A stretch of 64,000 bases of DNA. Source: Narthecium ossifragum (Eukaryota > Streptophyta > Magnoliopsida > Dioscoreales > Nartheciaceae). Numbering within the stretch: the stretch's first letter is position 1; each line of letters opens with the position of its first letter. The notes below the pieces were generated by a model that was given only the letters and a program-made list of their open reading frames with translations, made no database searches and was not told where the DNA came from. The stretch covers positions 10,676,010 to 10,740,009 of the forward strand of contig OY986972.1 in NCBI GenBank assembly GCA_963920575.1, written 5' to 3'. Shown here piece after piece: positions 35,270 through 45,715 of this stretch. A program made the translations under genes and the position numbers.

Positions 35270-35287
35270 GCCTAAGCTCTGATACCA
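35270..35287 (-). other. Element H primer-binding site
   Basis: Minus-strand TGGTATCAGAGCTTAGGC, three bases from the LTR end at 35291, complementary to initiator-Met tRNA. Position and strand show that 35291-37271 is H's 5' LTR and that H's body runs to the left. The leader 35090-35269 shows no gene. Confidence 0.9.
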
Positions 35288-35290
35288 AGG

Positions 35291-37271
35291 TATCGTGCCT
35301 CGATCCATGAAAGCCCAACCGGGCCGGGGATACGAACCGAAACCTAACAAACTACGGAAAATATGGCGATGGTTTCTCTAGTCTATTAGTTTCCCTAAGC
35401 ATTCATTAATCAACCTCAATTAACAATTATAGAATTAACAGAAACCTCAAATTCAAACATTACAAATCAAGAAGTACAAGTCTACAAAACCTCGAATAGA
35501 GGAAAATCATATACAAACATTAATATACTCCCGTAGGAGGCTAACTATACAAAGGTTCTGGAGACAAAAAGATCACCACTCCTCAAACTCCGTCAGGCGC
35601 TGCCGCACCGGCAACCAACTACTCTGTAGGGGCCACCAAAGAGGAGCTAACGCCTGCACCTGCAGAACGCAACCCGGGTAGGAATGAGCAACTAAGCTCA
35701 GCAGGGAAACTACACTACGACTCACATAAGGAAGAGGGAAACACAACAGTGTCGCCCTCTAGCAAGGTCTGGATGTACACAGAGGCCCCATAACCCCACC
35801 GCGTGTTCCTGAGGGGCCTCAGTCATGGTCTTCCAGCCGAGCTGGTCACATGCTTGGTCACCCTCAGCGAGGCAGGAAATCAACACTGCCATCTCACAAG
35901 CAGGAAACCAACACTGCTAGGCGGGAAGATAACACCACTGAGTAGGCACACCCTCTACTCAAGAGACAAGGAAACCGGACAACGGCTACACATCAGAACC
36001 CGGCTCGAGGCCGACACGACCTCTAAATCATCGATCAATAAGTGTTCAAGTCATCTAGGCCTATCATTGAAATCAACCGAACACAATCATTCAAACCTGG
36101 ACCAAGCTACCCAGCCCCAATCCTAACGCTAAATCCGAGCTTCCAAGCCTCGGAATGGCGATACCGTAGATCATCCACGCCCAACCTTATGCAGCTAATG
36201 CATTACCAGATGCATCCTATGAACAGACACAGAAAAGCAGATAAGCATGCAACATATGTGACGAGAAATAAACACGGTCGGGGCTCGGGACCCTATCGGC
36301 TCGGAGTGGTGAACAGACAATACAAGCCAAGGAACTGTTGCAGTGGCAACCTCACCAAAGGATCGATCTTCTTCGCACACATTGAGTTCCATCCCTATCA
36401 CGCCAAAAAGGACCGATCTTCCTGGAGGGAAGATCGATCACTTTCGTGACCAGGGACCCCGTCGATGCCACCAAGCAAAAGATCGATCTTCTTCCACCAG
36501 AAGATTGATCATGCACGGGCCAGGCATGACGCCCCAAGAATGATCGATCCTTCCTCAAAAAGGATCGATCCCATTGGGTTCTCCGGCGACCGACCGGCGA
36601 GAAATACCGTCGAAAAAGTCTACCAAACCCCACAAAACCTTGGGATCTGGTTGTACAAAGGACTTCGAGTCCAAAACTGGTATTTGCATTGAAAACAAAC
36701 ATGCATATGAGCAGATTTAAGCAAAAAAATCACAGCAAAGTTCAAAAGTGACAAAAACCAGAAAACAAGTAGGTAGCATCCATACCTAGACAAAAGCAAC
36801 TTTAATCCCAGCTGCCAAGCCAAGGATCATCCTCAACCACTTCCAAATCCAGCCAAATCTGAGCTCAGGAACAACGGATTTCAAAAGAGATTAAAGAAGG
36901 AGGTCACGTCCATTTTATTGACGGACGAACCGACTTATGTTTGACTTTTTGGCACTAAAGGATCGATCTTCTTAGCAAAGAAGATCAATCTTTTCAGTAC
37001 AGAAAGCTAGACTTGTGTTAGAACACAAGCCAAAGTCTGGATCTTTCAATCCCGGGTTCACCTAACCGTTCTAACCAAACACTATCACAAACACGGTCAG
37101 TGGGTGCACACGTGGGTGTGAAACAAACCGACAAGGCATAATTTATCAAATTGCCCTTGCAGTCCAAGAAACAATGCGATCCACCGGATCGCACGCTCGA
37201 AGCGAAACAAGCAACGAGCGCTGGGCCCGACCCAACCGGTCGACCCAGGAGTAGAGAGACAGGTCCTTACA
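35291..37271 (-). mobile_element. Element H 5' LTR, Tekay-like (1981 bp)
   Basis: Left end TATCGTGCCTCGATCC (TG changed to TA), right end AGGTCCTTACA, minus orientation. It is related to the solo LTR 52148-54419 and the LTRs of A and G. GATCGATC pairs lie at 36359-36571 and around 36960. H interrupts exon 5 of the gene relic at 37272; the candidate duplication there is TTCTT, with its partner outside the window. Confidence 0.85.
36359..36571. repeat. AAGATCGATCTT palindrome array (type IV) in H LTR
   Basis: GATCGATC sites in pairs 21-22 bp apart with purine/pyrimidine spacers (for example GATCGATCTTCTTCCACCAG followed by AAGATTGATC). Further sites lie near 36960-36990. Confidence 0.85.
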
Positions 37272-37880
37272 TTCTTTCTCTCTTTTTGCTTGATCCTCTG
37301 TACCATTGATCTCTGATCCTGATCAACGATAGGGGTTCCCATAGTCTGCTCTATTGCCTTCATCTGTGTAATTCTATGAACTTCAACTTCTTCAAGAATT
37401 TCTTGATGCTCTTTGAGCTGAATATCTAGCTGTGCCCTTAAATCAATGATCTCAGTTTCTTATTTCTCTATTGTTGCTGCCATTTTCTCCTGCTCTGTCT
37501 CCAGCTCTATACTCTTCAACATTAGATGCTTGTTCTCTTCATTATTCAGTGGCATCCTTTCAGTTAAGTCGGCAATTGTCTTCTTCAGATCATTGATCTC
37601 ATTCTGAATAGTTTCATTGTCTTTCTTCAAGTCATCATTAGCCAGGAGGAGTGCATCCGTTTCAGCTGTTGTGGCACGTAGTACCACCAAGTCTTCATGC
37701 AGCTTCGCATTATTTGTTGTCAGCTGCATGTTGGCCTTGATTACAGATTACCTTTCTGCATTTGAAGCTGCTATCTCCATTTCCAGGAATACAATCTTTG
37801 ATTGCAATTCGCTAATGATGTCATTATTGGCTTGCATCTCTGGCTCATCTTCGGCCAGCTCAGTCTGAAATTAATATGGA

Positions 37881-38394
37881 AAGCAAGTTTAAAAGTAAAG
37901 TGGAGAGTAACTATTAGTGAAAGTAACTACCATTAAGCTTGAAAGTAACTACAATTCTAAAAAGTAACTACCAGTTCAACGTCAAATGTTTTATTTTGCA
38001 ACGTAACTACCAGTGAACTGGAAAGTAACTACCAGTGAACTGGAAAGTAACTACCAGTTCAATGTTCGATGTTTTATTCTGCAAAGTAACTACCAGGAAA
38101 GTATTACATAAGTAAGCTTGAAATTGACAAACAACCTGGAAAAAATACTTACTTGGTAGTTACTTTTCAGTTATACTTACCTAGAAAGTAACTACAAGTT
38201 ACATAACTACAATTCTGGAAAGTAACTACCAGTTTAACGTCAATCTAGCCAGATTTGGTGGGAAGGGATAATTATTGAATAGTCCTTTTTAGATAAACCT
38301 TTTCCACGTAAGTATAACTGGAGTGTAACTACCAGTGAAAGTAAGTACTAGTGAAAAGTAACTACCAATGAAAGTAATTAGCTGTGAAAAGTAC
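37881..38394 (-). repeat. AGTAACTACCAGTG-type array in intron 4
   Basis: At least a dozen variants of AAAGTAACTACCAGTG on the plus strand (gene sense CACTGGTAGTTACTTT), with one or two copies in opposite orientation near 38155. A segment with TTATTGAATAGTCCTTTTTA (38269-38288) interrupts the array and recurs at 41024. Intron 3 (38476-38561) lacks the motif. Confidence 0.85.
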
Positions 38395-39164
38395 CTTGGT
38401 GACAATGTTGTCATTTAAGCCATGCAAGATGTTGTCATCTTCACCAATATCCATACTACATTGTTCCATTTCAACCTGCAATTGAAAGATGCTTAGATGT
38501 ATTTGAGCATAATTTGGTTTTTTTACTAATTTGAAAGAGATGAATAAGAAACACCTCATACATTTATATCATGAAGTTGTATGTCATCCATTGGTTCTTC
38601 AATGACTTTGTCTTGTGGCGAGTGCGTAGGACCGGTGTCATCGCGTGTATCAGTTTCTTCTTTTCCTTCGTCGTCATCAACGTTTCCTTCTTCATGAGTT
38701 AAAGGTGTTGAACTAGGTCTCTCTTCCTGTTTCTCAACATCAATATCATCATCCTCTCTGACTCCGTTGGTGGCGTCACTGTCTCCGTCGTCGGAGTCAC
38801 TGTATTCAGTTCGTTTGTCAATTTAATGCTGACTGGATTCACCCACCTCATCATCTCCACTATCTTCATCTTCCTCATCTCTGTTGTCTTCATCACTTTC
38901 TTCTGCATTTTCTCCATCACCCTCTCCTTCATCTCCCTCTATATCACAAAAACTTGTAGCATACACCATCATCTCCTCTAGTGTGGTCTGCAATTCTGAT
39001 GTTTTAACCTTGTTGCTATGTATTTTTGATATGTCAAAAGTGATCAGGTTCTTGCTGCAGTTAAATATTGTCCACTTGATACACCGTGGAACCATGTACT
39101 TCTTCTCTGCTTGTTTAATGACCGTTATGTGCTCACAGAACCAATACTGCACATACTTTGATAA

Positions 39165-39341
39165 CTGAAGTGTCAGAGGAAATAAACCTCAACTAAAAAG
39201 TAAGTTCTATTTGGAAAGTAAGTACCAATGAGAAGTAACTTTCAAGTTCTATTGGAAAGTAAGTACAAATGGAAATTAAGTACCAATCAGAAGTAACTTT
39301 CAAGTTCTATTGGAAAGTAAGTTCTATTGAAAAGTAAGTAC
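39165..39341 (-). repeat. AGTAACTACC-like array in intron 2
   Basis: Variants GAAAGTAAGTACCAATG, AGAAGTAACTTTCAAG and AAAAGTAAGTTCTATT repeat through most of the 177-bp intron. The intron's own donor in gene sense (GTACTTACTTTTCAATAG) is a motif-like copy. Confidence 0.8.
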
Positions 39342-40056
39342 CAATGAAGGTAAGTAACTTATCGGCAATAAGACTATGCAGCCAATCACCTTCGCAGGGT
39401 CCCTACAATTTTTATCCAATGACTCCATGAAAATTTTCAAGATCTCACTTGACCAATCATATCTCTTCATGTTTTCTAGATCATCAACGTAATTAGCATA
39501 TGCCCGCGTTACATTGCATCCACATGTGCAGAAGAAGAGTGATTCAATGATGTAAATTTCCAACAGTTTGATGTTGTTCCGAACATCTGCATCTCTTCGC
39601 TTCGGGAATGAGTTGAGTATTTTATGCTTTAGCATAGCCATCGTAATGACACTTGCATTTGAGAAGATTATGTTTAACAGCTTAGGGTTTTTCTGATGGG
39701 TATTTGACTTATTCACAATTAATTTCTGGGGCCCATGCTCCAACCTGAAGATGTGTTTAACATCTGAACTTCTCAGTTGGTAGTACTTTGACCCAATCTT
39801 GAATGCCTTTCTTCTCTCGTCGTACTGGTTGATCAATGATACCATATCATCATCATGCTTCGATGTATTCGTTTTTGTAAGCTTCCCTTCGTACACTGCA
39901 TCAACTAGTGCGTAGAATGGTGTCCAATGCAACACCTACCAATGATCATCAGTGAACGTAGGTCGGATTGATTGCATGATGTTCACTAGTGCACATATTG
40001 TTGATCTATACTGCACTTTTCTGCTGTCATACGCAACACTATTTTGCTCTGTCTTC

Positions 40057-40595
40057 CTACATCAAGAATAACAATCAAAACTGTGTAGCTACCAGTTATT
40101 GGAAAGTAACTACCATAATACACGATTGAAAACTAACTACCATAATGCGTAACTACCATAATACACGATTGAAAACTAACTACCATAATGCACAATTGGG
40201 AAGTAAATACCACAATGCATGACTGAAAAGTAACTACCAGTGGAAAGCAAGTACCATAATACACAATTGAAAAGCAACTACCAGTGGAAATACGTATCAA
40301 AATGAAATGCGAAGTTAAATATCAGTCAAGTAACTGGTAGTTACTTTCTAATAACTGGTAATTTTGACAAACAATCTGGAAAGTAATACTTACATGGTTG
40401 TTACTTTCCAGTTATACTTACCTGGTAGTTACTTTCTAGAAATTAAGTGGTAATTTTTGGAAGCCCTAGAACCGCAATGAACACTCGAAAGTAACTATCA
40501 ACTTATACGGCGAAGAAGCTTGAACGTAAGAAACCCTAAAATGCCAGTGAAAGTAACTACCAGTGAAAAGAAACTACAAGTGAAAAGTAACGTAC
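40057..40595 (-). repeat. AGTAACTACCAG-type array in intron 1
   Basis: Many copies of AAAGTAACTACCATAAT and AAAGTAACTACCAGTGG, plus inverted copies CTGGTAGTTACTTTCTAG near 40335 and 40432. Exon 1's donor in gene sense (GTACGTTACTTTTCACTTG) is a motif-like copy. One more copy lies in the 5' flank at about 40677. Confidence 0.85.
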
Positions 40596-40606
40596 CCTTT
40601 CACCAT

Positions 40607-41186
40607 TTTCAGAGGTGAAACGATCCAACCACAAAACGAACGGTGACGTTCAACAAAGGTTGCGTCAGAAATCAAAAAGTAACTACCAGCGCAACGGAAA
40701 TGAAGCCAGAAAAACTTGCCGGAGATCTTAGTAGAGATGAAGAATAGGGCACGGGCGACGTCGACGACGATCGGGCGGGCGGGGGGGCTATATGTTTTGA
40801 TTTTTGGGAGAATATGGGATACGAACGGGGTTTTGTTTTATATTTTAGGATTAAAATGGGCGGCTTGGTGATATTATTGGGATCGGATATTTTCGGGCTC
40901 GTATAACTGGTTGGGGGAATTATTATCTTTTAGATCTAAGAAGGTAGTAAATAGTTTAAGGTCTTTTAATGAAGACGTAATGATAAGTCGGTATCTTATT
41001 AGGGACCTATTGATAAATCTTAATTATTGAATAGTCCTTTTTACATAAACTTTTTCCTCTCTAGTCTAGATACATGTTTTTGCTCCGTTTAGTCCCTTGT
41101 CTGATTATTATGGTATGTTAGCATATATTTTATGACCAAAATACCCTTTCCAACCCGATATATCGATTTCCTATCCCGTGATTTAC
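40607..41186 (-). other. 5' flank of the gene relic
   Basis: In gene sense a C/G-rich segment (near 40770, GCCCCCCCGCCCGCCCGATC) lies about 165 bp upstream of the start codon and would suit a promoter or 5' untranslated region; farther out the sequence is AT-rich. The segment TTATTGAATAGTCCTTTTTA (41024-41043) repeats a stretch in intron 4. It ends at GCGGT, the duplication of element D. The pre-insertion sequence continues at 51726-51905. Confidence 0.5.
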
Positions 41187-41191
41187 GCGGT

Positions 41192-42905
41192 TGATGAATA
41201 AATTTTATATCTCGCAAGTATACGAATCGGTGCAATCAGTATAGTAGCAAGACGAGTATCGTACCCACAGAGATTTGTAAAGATTATTAGAGTGAAACGC
41301 TAAAGAACAGAAAAGAAAGAAAATAAGGAAGGGAAAATAAGAAATATGAAGTCTCGAAAATAGATGATCTGATAATGAAATAAGAAAACGATGGAAATAT
41401 GATGGATGAATACTAAGGTTCCGATTTCACCATAACATCCTCATTTTATGCATTGAATCAATCAAGATCTCAATTTAATTCCAAGGGCTTGTTCTTCCAG
41501 TATGATGATCCGTTCGATCGCGGTCTTCACCAAGTACCCTCAATTAACCCTAGTTAATGAACCCATAGCTAAGGGTCAATCAAGAATCCATTAAGCTCTG
41601 AAGAACAATTATGAACCAAGAAGTGTCTTAGCTTGAACCCGGCTTCGACTAAATCTCATTCATTCATAGATCCCGCAAGATTAGGGAATGAACCCTCATC
41701 CAATCTCACATAACACAATTTATAACACTTCAATTGGCCAGATAAAGGTATTTAAGATCTCAGTTGTAATAATGAATGAAACTAGGAAAATAAACTGATT
41801 AAATAATCATGATCCACTAACATAGAATGATTCAGTTAGGCTACATCGGTTCCTTAGCAAAGGGATTAACCACTCATGTTCTTAAAAACAACCAAGATAT
41901 TCATAAGAAAGATAAGAAAGAAAAACCCTAGATCTTCGTGTGATCTTCTCCCCTCTTTCCGGCCTTCAAAACTCCTCCAAAAGTGCTGGCTAACCTCCTT
42001 CATAAGTCTTGGACGACTTCCTTAAATAGGGGTAAGAAACCCTAATTTTGCTTCAGCCTTTGGATTAAATCTGGTCCGTTCGTTTTCAAGTCATCCGACA
42101 AAGGATCGATCTTCTTAACGATAAAGATCGATCTTCTTTCTTTTCTCAATTTTCGTAACCTGGTTCACCCCGACTAAGATCGATCTCTTTAAGGAAAGGA
42201 TTGATCTTCTTTCTCCATAGACTAAGTTCCTTCCAAAACGCCCAAGTTCAGATCGATCTTTTCAAGGAAGAGATCGATCTCTTTCATCAATTGTTGACGA
42301 CGCCCACAAAGGATCGATCTTTCTAGTAAAGAAGATTGATCTTTTATTCCAACTTTCTTATTTTCGCTCAAGGTCGATCTTCGTATCGACCCTACGAAGT
42401 ATTTTTCTTGACAGAAGCTGGTGGTCGATGCCACGGTCGACTGTGAGAATTTTTGAGCGCGATGGTCGATGCGACGGTCGATCGTGGGTCTTTTTCATCT
42501 CTGCATACATAAGAGATCGATCTTTTATTTAAGGAAGATCGATCTTTTATTTCCTGCATCTTTCTTCTGCTATTCTGCCCTGCGCACTGGTACAAAAACC
42601 ACTGTAACTTCCTCTATGCAGCTCCAAATCACGAACCGTAAAATTCTCCCGAAACTAGACTTCAAGATCTTTCTACAGGTGTATGGCACATGGTTTGGTT
42701 CTTCATGAGCAGGTACAGTTTAATATTTCAATTTGATTCATGTAATCTTTTCAACTTCTTTGCTCCTTTTTCCTGCATTTTCCAAACAACTATGTGAAGC
42801 AACATATAAATATAAAAATAGTAATAAAGATGTTGATTAAGGATAATAATTTAGCAATTGAGATGGTTATAAGGCTGTTCAGAGTGCACTTTCATGCACT
42901 CATCA
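41192..42905 (-). repeat. Element D 3' LTR
   Basis: TGATGAATAAATTT to CACTCATCA on the plus strand; next to it the minus-sense polypurine tract GGTTGGGGGGTG (42906-42918). It contains types IV and III palindromes at 42103-42547. No gene. Confidence 0.94.
42103..42547. repeat. Mixed GATCGATC (IV) and TCGA (III) palindromes, D 3' LTR
   Basis: Five GATCGATC pairs at 21-22 bp (for example near 42113, 42181, 42251, 42311 and 42511). Between them, at 42373-42488, lies a type III block (GGTCGATGCCACGGTCGAC, TCGA centres 12 bp apart) with the spacer TTGACAGAAGCTGGTGGTCG. Confidence 0.87.
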
Positions 42906-44081
42906 CACCCCCCAACCAGCTTATTGCTAGTCTCTAGCAATTTTAAGCGCATAAAATCTTAAGCACACCAACGGTCTAAGGTTTTTGACATGCATAATAA
43001 GAGTTCTACCTAGTCAAGTCAATAGTGTTCTGTATAGTACATAGCATGAAACGTCCGATACTCATGCACATGCTACTAACATATGAAATCAACTTCTACA
43101 CATCAAACATGCTAATCACCATCCAGAAGAACACATGTGACGTGACAAATAAATGCTACGTATAGAAACAACTTCTACCCACCATTAGTCCAAACACACT
43201 ACCATCTTCATGACCAATCATCCAACCCTCGCACTTTAAGTATAACATGCTCTTTTTGTTTTTCTTCTTCTTCTTCTTCTTTTTTTCAACTATCAAACAT
43301 TTTGCTTTTTTACGCGAGTACTCTCCGCTTCTTGAGGTGCAGAGACCCGGTTACTTAGCAAAACACTGAGTAGTTTTTTTTTTTAGTTATTAGTGATTCT
43401 ACCTTTTTACGCGAGCTCCCAGCTTCCTGAGGTAAGAACACCCGGTTACTCAGTAGATCACCTAATAGTCGTTTAGGCACAGCTTATTAAAGCTCCAGAA
43501 ATTTTTTTTTTTTTGCATGCAATACTCAACACTAGCTAATGCTGAAATCATCGTCTAGATTAACAATAGCATGCTCATTCCTCTGGTGAGTATAATCGCC
43601 ACTGCACAAAAAGTGTTTGTGTGTGACTCACATAATGTTCTACCTTCAGGTTATCACGCATGCAATCAATGTATAAGCTAATCCATACGAAAGCAACATG
43701 TATAATAAGCATAAAAATTTCAGCTCATGTATAATTTAGCACTATTATACCTACAAGGTAGCATGCAATACTCAATGAATGTCTACACCCCCCAACCTGA
43801 AATTAACATTGTCCTCAATGTGTGCCTCGTAAACAATAACATATGTAGGATGTGGCTATCCAACAATTCCATGCAAAGGAGATATAGATAATTTAAATAA
43901 GAAAAAGGCCACCTTATAGGGTAAGCGAACATCTCCTCAGGGTGGTTGAAAACCTAAAAGAAAACAAAAGAGAAAACATAAAACTGAAAACTAAAGCTTA
44001 AGACAGGTTACCTTGGTGGGTTGCCTCCCACCCAGCGCTTTATTTAACGTCTAGGCAAGACGTACTACAAAGCCTTAAAGT
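42906..44081 (-). other. Element D 3' non-coding region
   Basis: No gene seen. It contains two copies of a conserved block in plus-strand reading (TTTACGCGAGTACTC...CCCGGTTACTTAG at 43310-43360 and TTTACGCGAGCTCCC...CCCGGTTACTCAG at 43397-43455). Also present are a CTT-rich microsatellite (43255-43290), a second CACCCCCCAACCTG near 43787, and the GGTGGGTTGCCTCCCACC hairpin block near 44016-44033. Confidence 0.7.
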
Positions 44082-45715
44082 TCAACCAGGTTTGTATGGC
44101 TGTAATGCTTCAAGCGGTGCGACGACCTCCTTCTCTCTCTTATAACTATGCAAGTCATCCTTCGCCATCGTCAAATCCACTTCCAGTGTAGTCTTCATTT
44201 GCTCCTGCCTAAAATTAGAGAACACCAATGAATCTACAACATCTATTGAGAATCAATCAAAAGAGTTTGAAGGATAGGATATAGACTCAAACACTTTAAA
44301 TTCAACAGTTTCACCTAAAACTGTCATGTTGAGCTTACCATCCTTCACATTAATCATAGTCTCAGCAAAAGCCATAAATGGACGACCCAACAAAATAGGT
44401 AAATTTCAATCATACAACGGTGCCTCATCCATACCCAATATCACAAAATCAGCAGGGATAATTAACTTATCAACTTGTACTAAGATGTCTTCTACAATGC
44501 CTAATGGATATTTAATTGAATGATCTGCAAGTTGTAGAGAAATAGTAGTAGGTTTTAATTTACCAACACCTAGTTGAAGGAAAACAGAATAAGGCATCAA
44601 ATTAACACTGGCTCCTAAATCAAGCATTGCCTCTCCTATATTTGTATCACCAACAGTAATATTAATGTTAAAACTCCCTGGATCCTTAAGCTTGGGTGGA
44701 AGCTTCCTTTGTAGCACCGCGCTTGCCGTCTCTGAAACCTTCACCTTTTGATGAGGTTCATACTTACGTTTAGAAGTACGTAGTTCCTTGAAGAACTTTG
44801 GAAAGGCTGGCATTTTCCTAATCACATCAAGCAATGGTAAGTTCACATTAACCTTAGATAGAATATCATAAATTTCAGAATATGACTTATCCATTTTGGC
44901 TTTCTTTAGACGGCCTGGAAAAGGAACTAGCGGCACATATGGTGGAGGATTGCTGTGATGAACCTCCGGAACTGAATTTGCTCTCTTTTCATGATCAAAA
45001 GCTGATGTGGCCGGCGGTGGCCTCTTCGAGGGCTCTTCCCTCTCGACTTCCTCAATTTTATCATCACTACACATATCAGTAACTTCAGCATTAATATTAT
45101 TATCAATTATCTTACCTGAACGAAGAACAGTAACTGTGTTGGTTTGCTCAGGTTGGCTTGGAAATCTGCCTGGGACATGGACTCGTACAACATTTGCAAG
45201 CTGTCCCACTTGAACTTTCAACTTCCCAATGGATGCTGCAACATTCTTCAATTCTGCATCATGTCGAGCAATGACCGAATCTTGTTGTTCCATCCTTGAG
45301 TCAACTTTCTACATAAAAGCTAACATAGTCGCTTCCAAAGACGACTTAATAGGTGGGTTGGACTGATTAACAGTAGGCATACTAGTATTAGCATTATTTT
45401 TCCATGAAAAATTCGGATGCTCCCTCCAACCAGGATTGTAAGTATTTGCATAAGGATCAAATCTAGGTCTCGGGTTATAAGCATTCATCAAATTAGCTTG
45501 TTCTTGCACATATTCAGGAAATTCACTACCAGAAGGACATGAATCAAACCTATGACCAACAATATTGCAAATTGAACAAACCTCGACTGGTTTTGCTTGT
45601 GTGGACATCATCGCGTCCATCTTCTTGTTGAGGGCTGCGATTTGCCTTGCCATGTCATCGTTCTGGTTCAGCTCATAGATGCCTCTTGCCTTATTCCTTG
45701 TATCCCTCTGCTGCG
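44082..45715 (-). pseudogene. gag-pr: Element D gag C-terminus and protease
   Basis: Minus-strand frame: the end of gag with DMARQIAALNKKMDAMM, an intact CCHC knuckle (CSICNIVGHRFDSC) and PYANTYNPGWREHPNFSW. TAG at 45309 comes next, then RHDAELKNVAASIGKLKVQ, a linker, and protease (EAMLDLGASVNLMPYSVF, then VDKLIIPADFVILGM). TGA at 44406 and a TGA near 44255 interrupt NLPILLGRPFMAFAE and its continuation; the frame ends after LQPYKPG at 44082. There is no RT after protease. The upstream part of gag continues at 49127, beyond the inserted solo LTR. Confidence 0.87.

Larger units (their letters stand above)
37272..40606 (-). pseudogene. Five-exon plant gene relic, DUF1985/mobile-domain-like with coiled coil
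   Basis: My model, minus strand: exon 1 40606-40596 (ATGGTGAAAGG), exon 2 40056-39342, exon 3 39164-38562, exon 4 38475-38395, exon 5 37864 to 37272, all with GT-AG introns and consistent phases (exon 2 donor is the least certain). Exon 2 encodes YRSTICALVNIMQSIRPTF, WTPFYALVDAVYEG, FKIGSKYYQLRSSDVKHIF and YANYVDDLENMKRYDWSSEI. This resembles plant DUF1985 or plant-mobile-domain proteins that often accompany Ulp1-type proteases. Exon 3 starts LSKYVQYWFCEHITV and becomes Asp/Glu-rich; exon 5 is a coiled coil (ELQSKIVFLEMEIAA). In-frame stops: TAG 39936, TAA 38823, a TAA near 37750 and TAA near 37458. Element H truncates it, so any protease domain is missing. It may be a host gene relic or cargo of a Mutator-like element; family naming is from memory. 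Confidence 0.65.

Noticed and set aside
39342..39360. Alternative exon 2 donor directly after the LLPI codons near 39356
   Set aside because: It would leave one extra base and break the phase into exon 3; the donor at 39341 keeps the frame, though certainty is moderate.
43255..43290. CTT-rich tract as a functional element
   Set aside because: Simple microsatellite in the non-coding region of element D; no sign of function.
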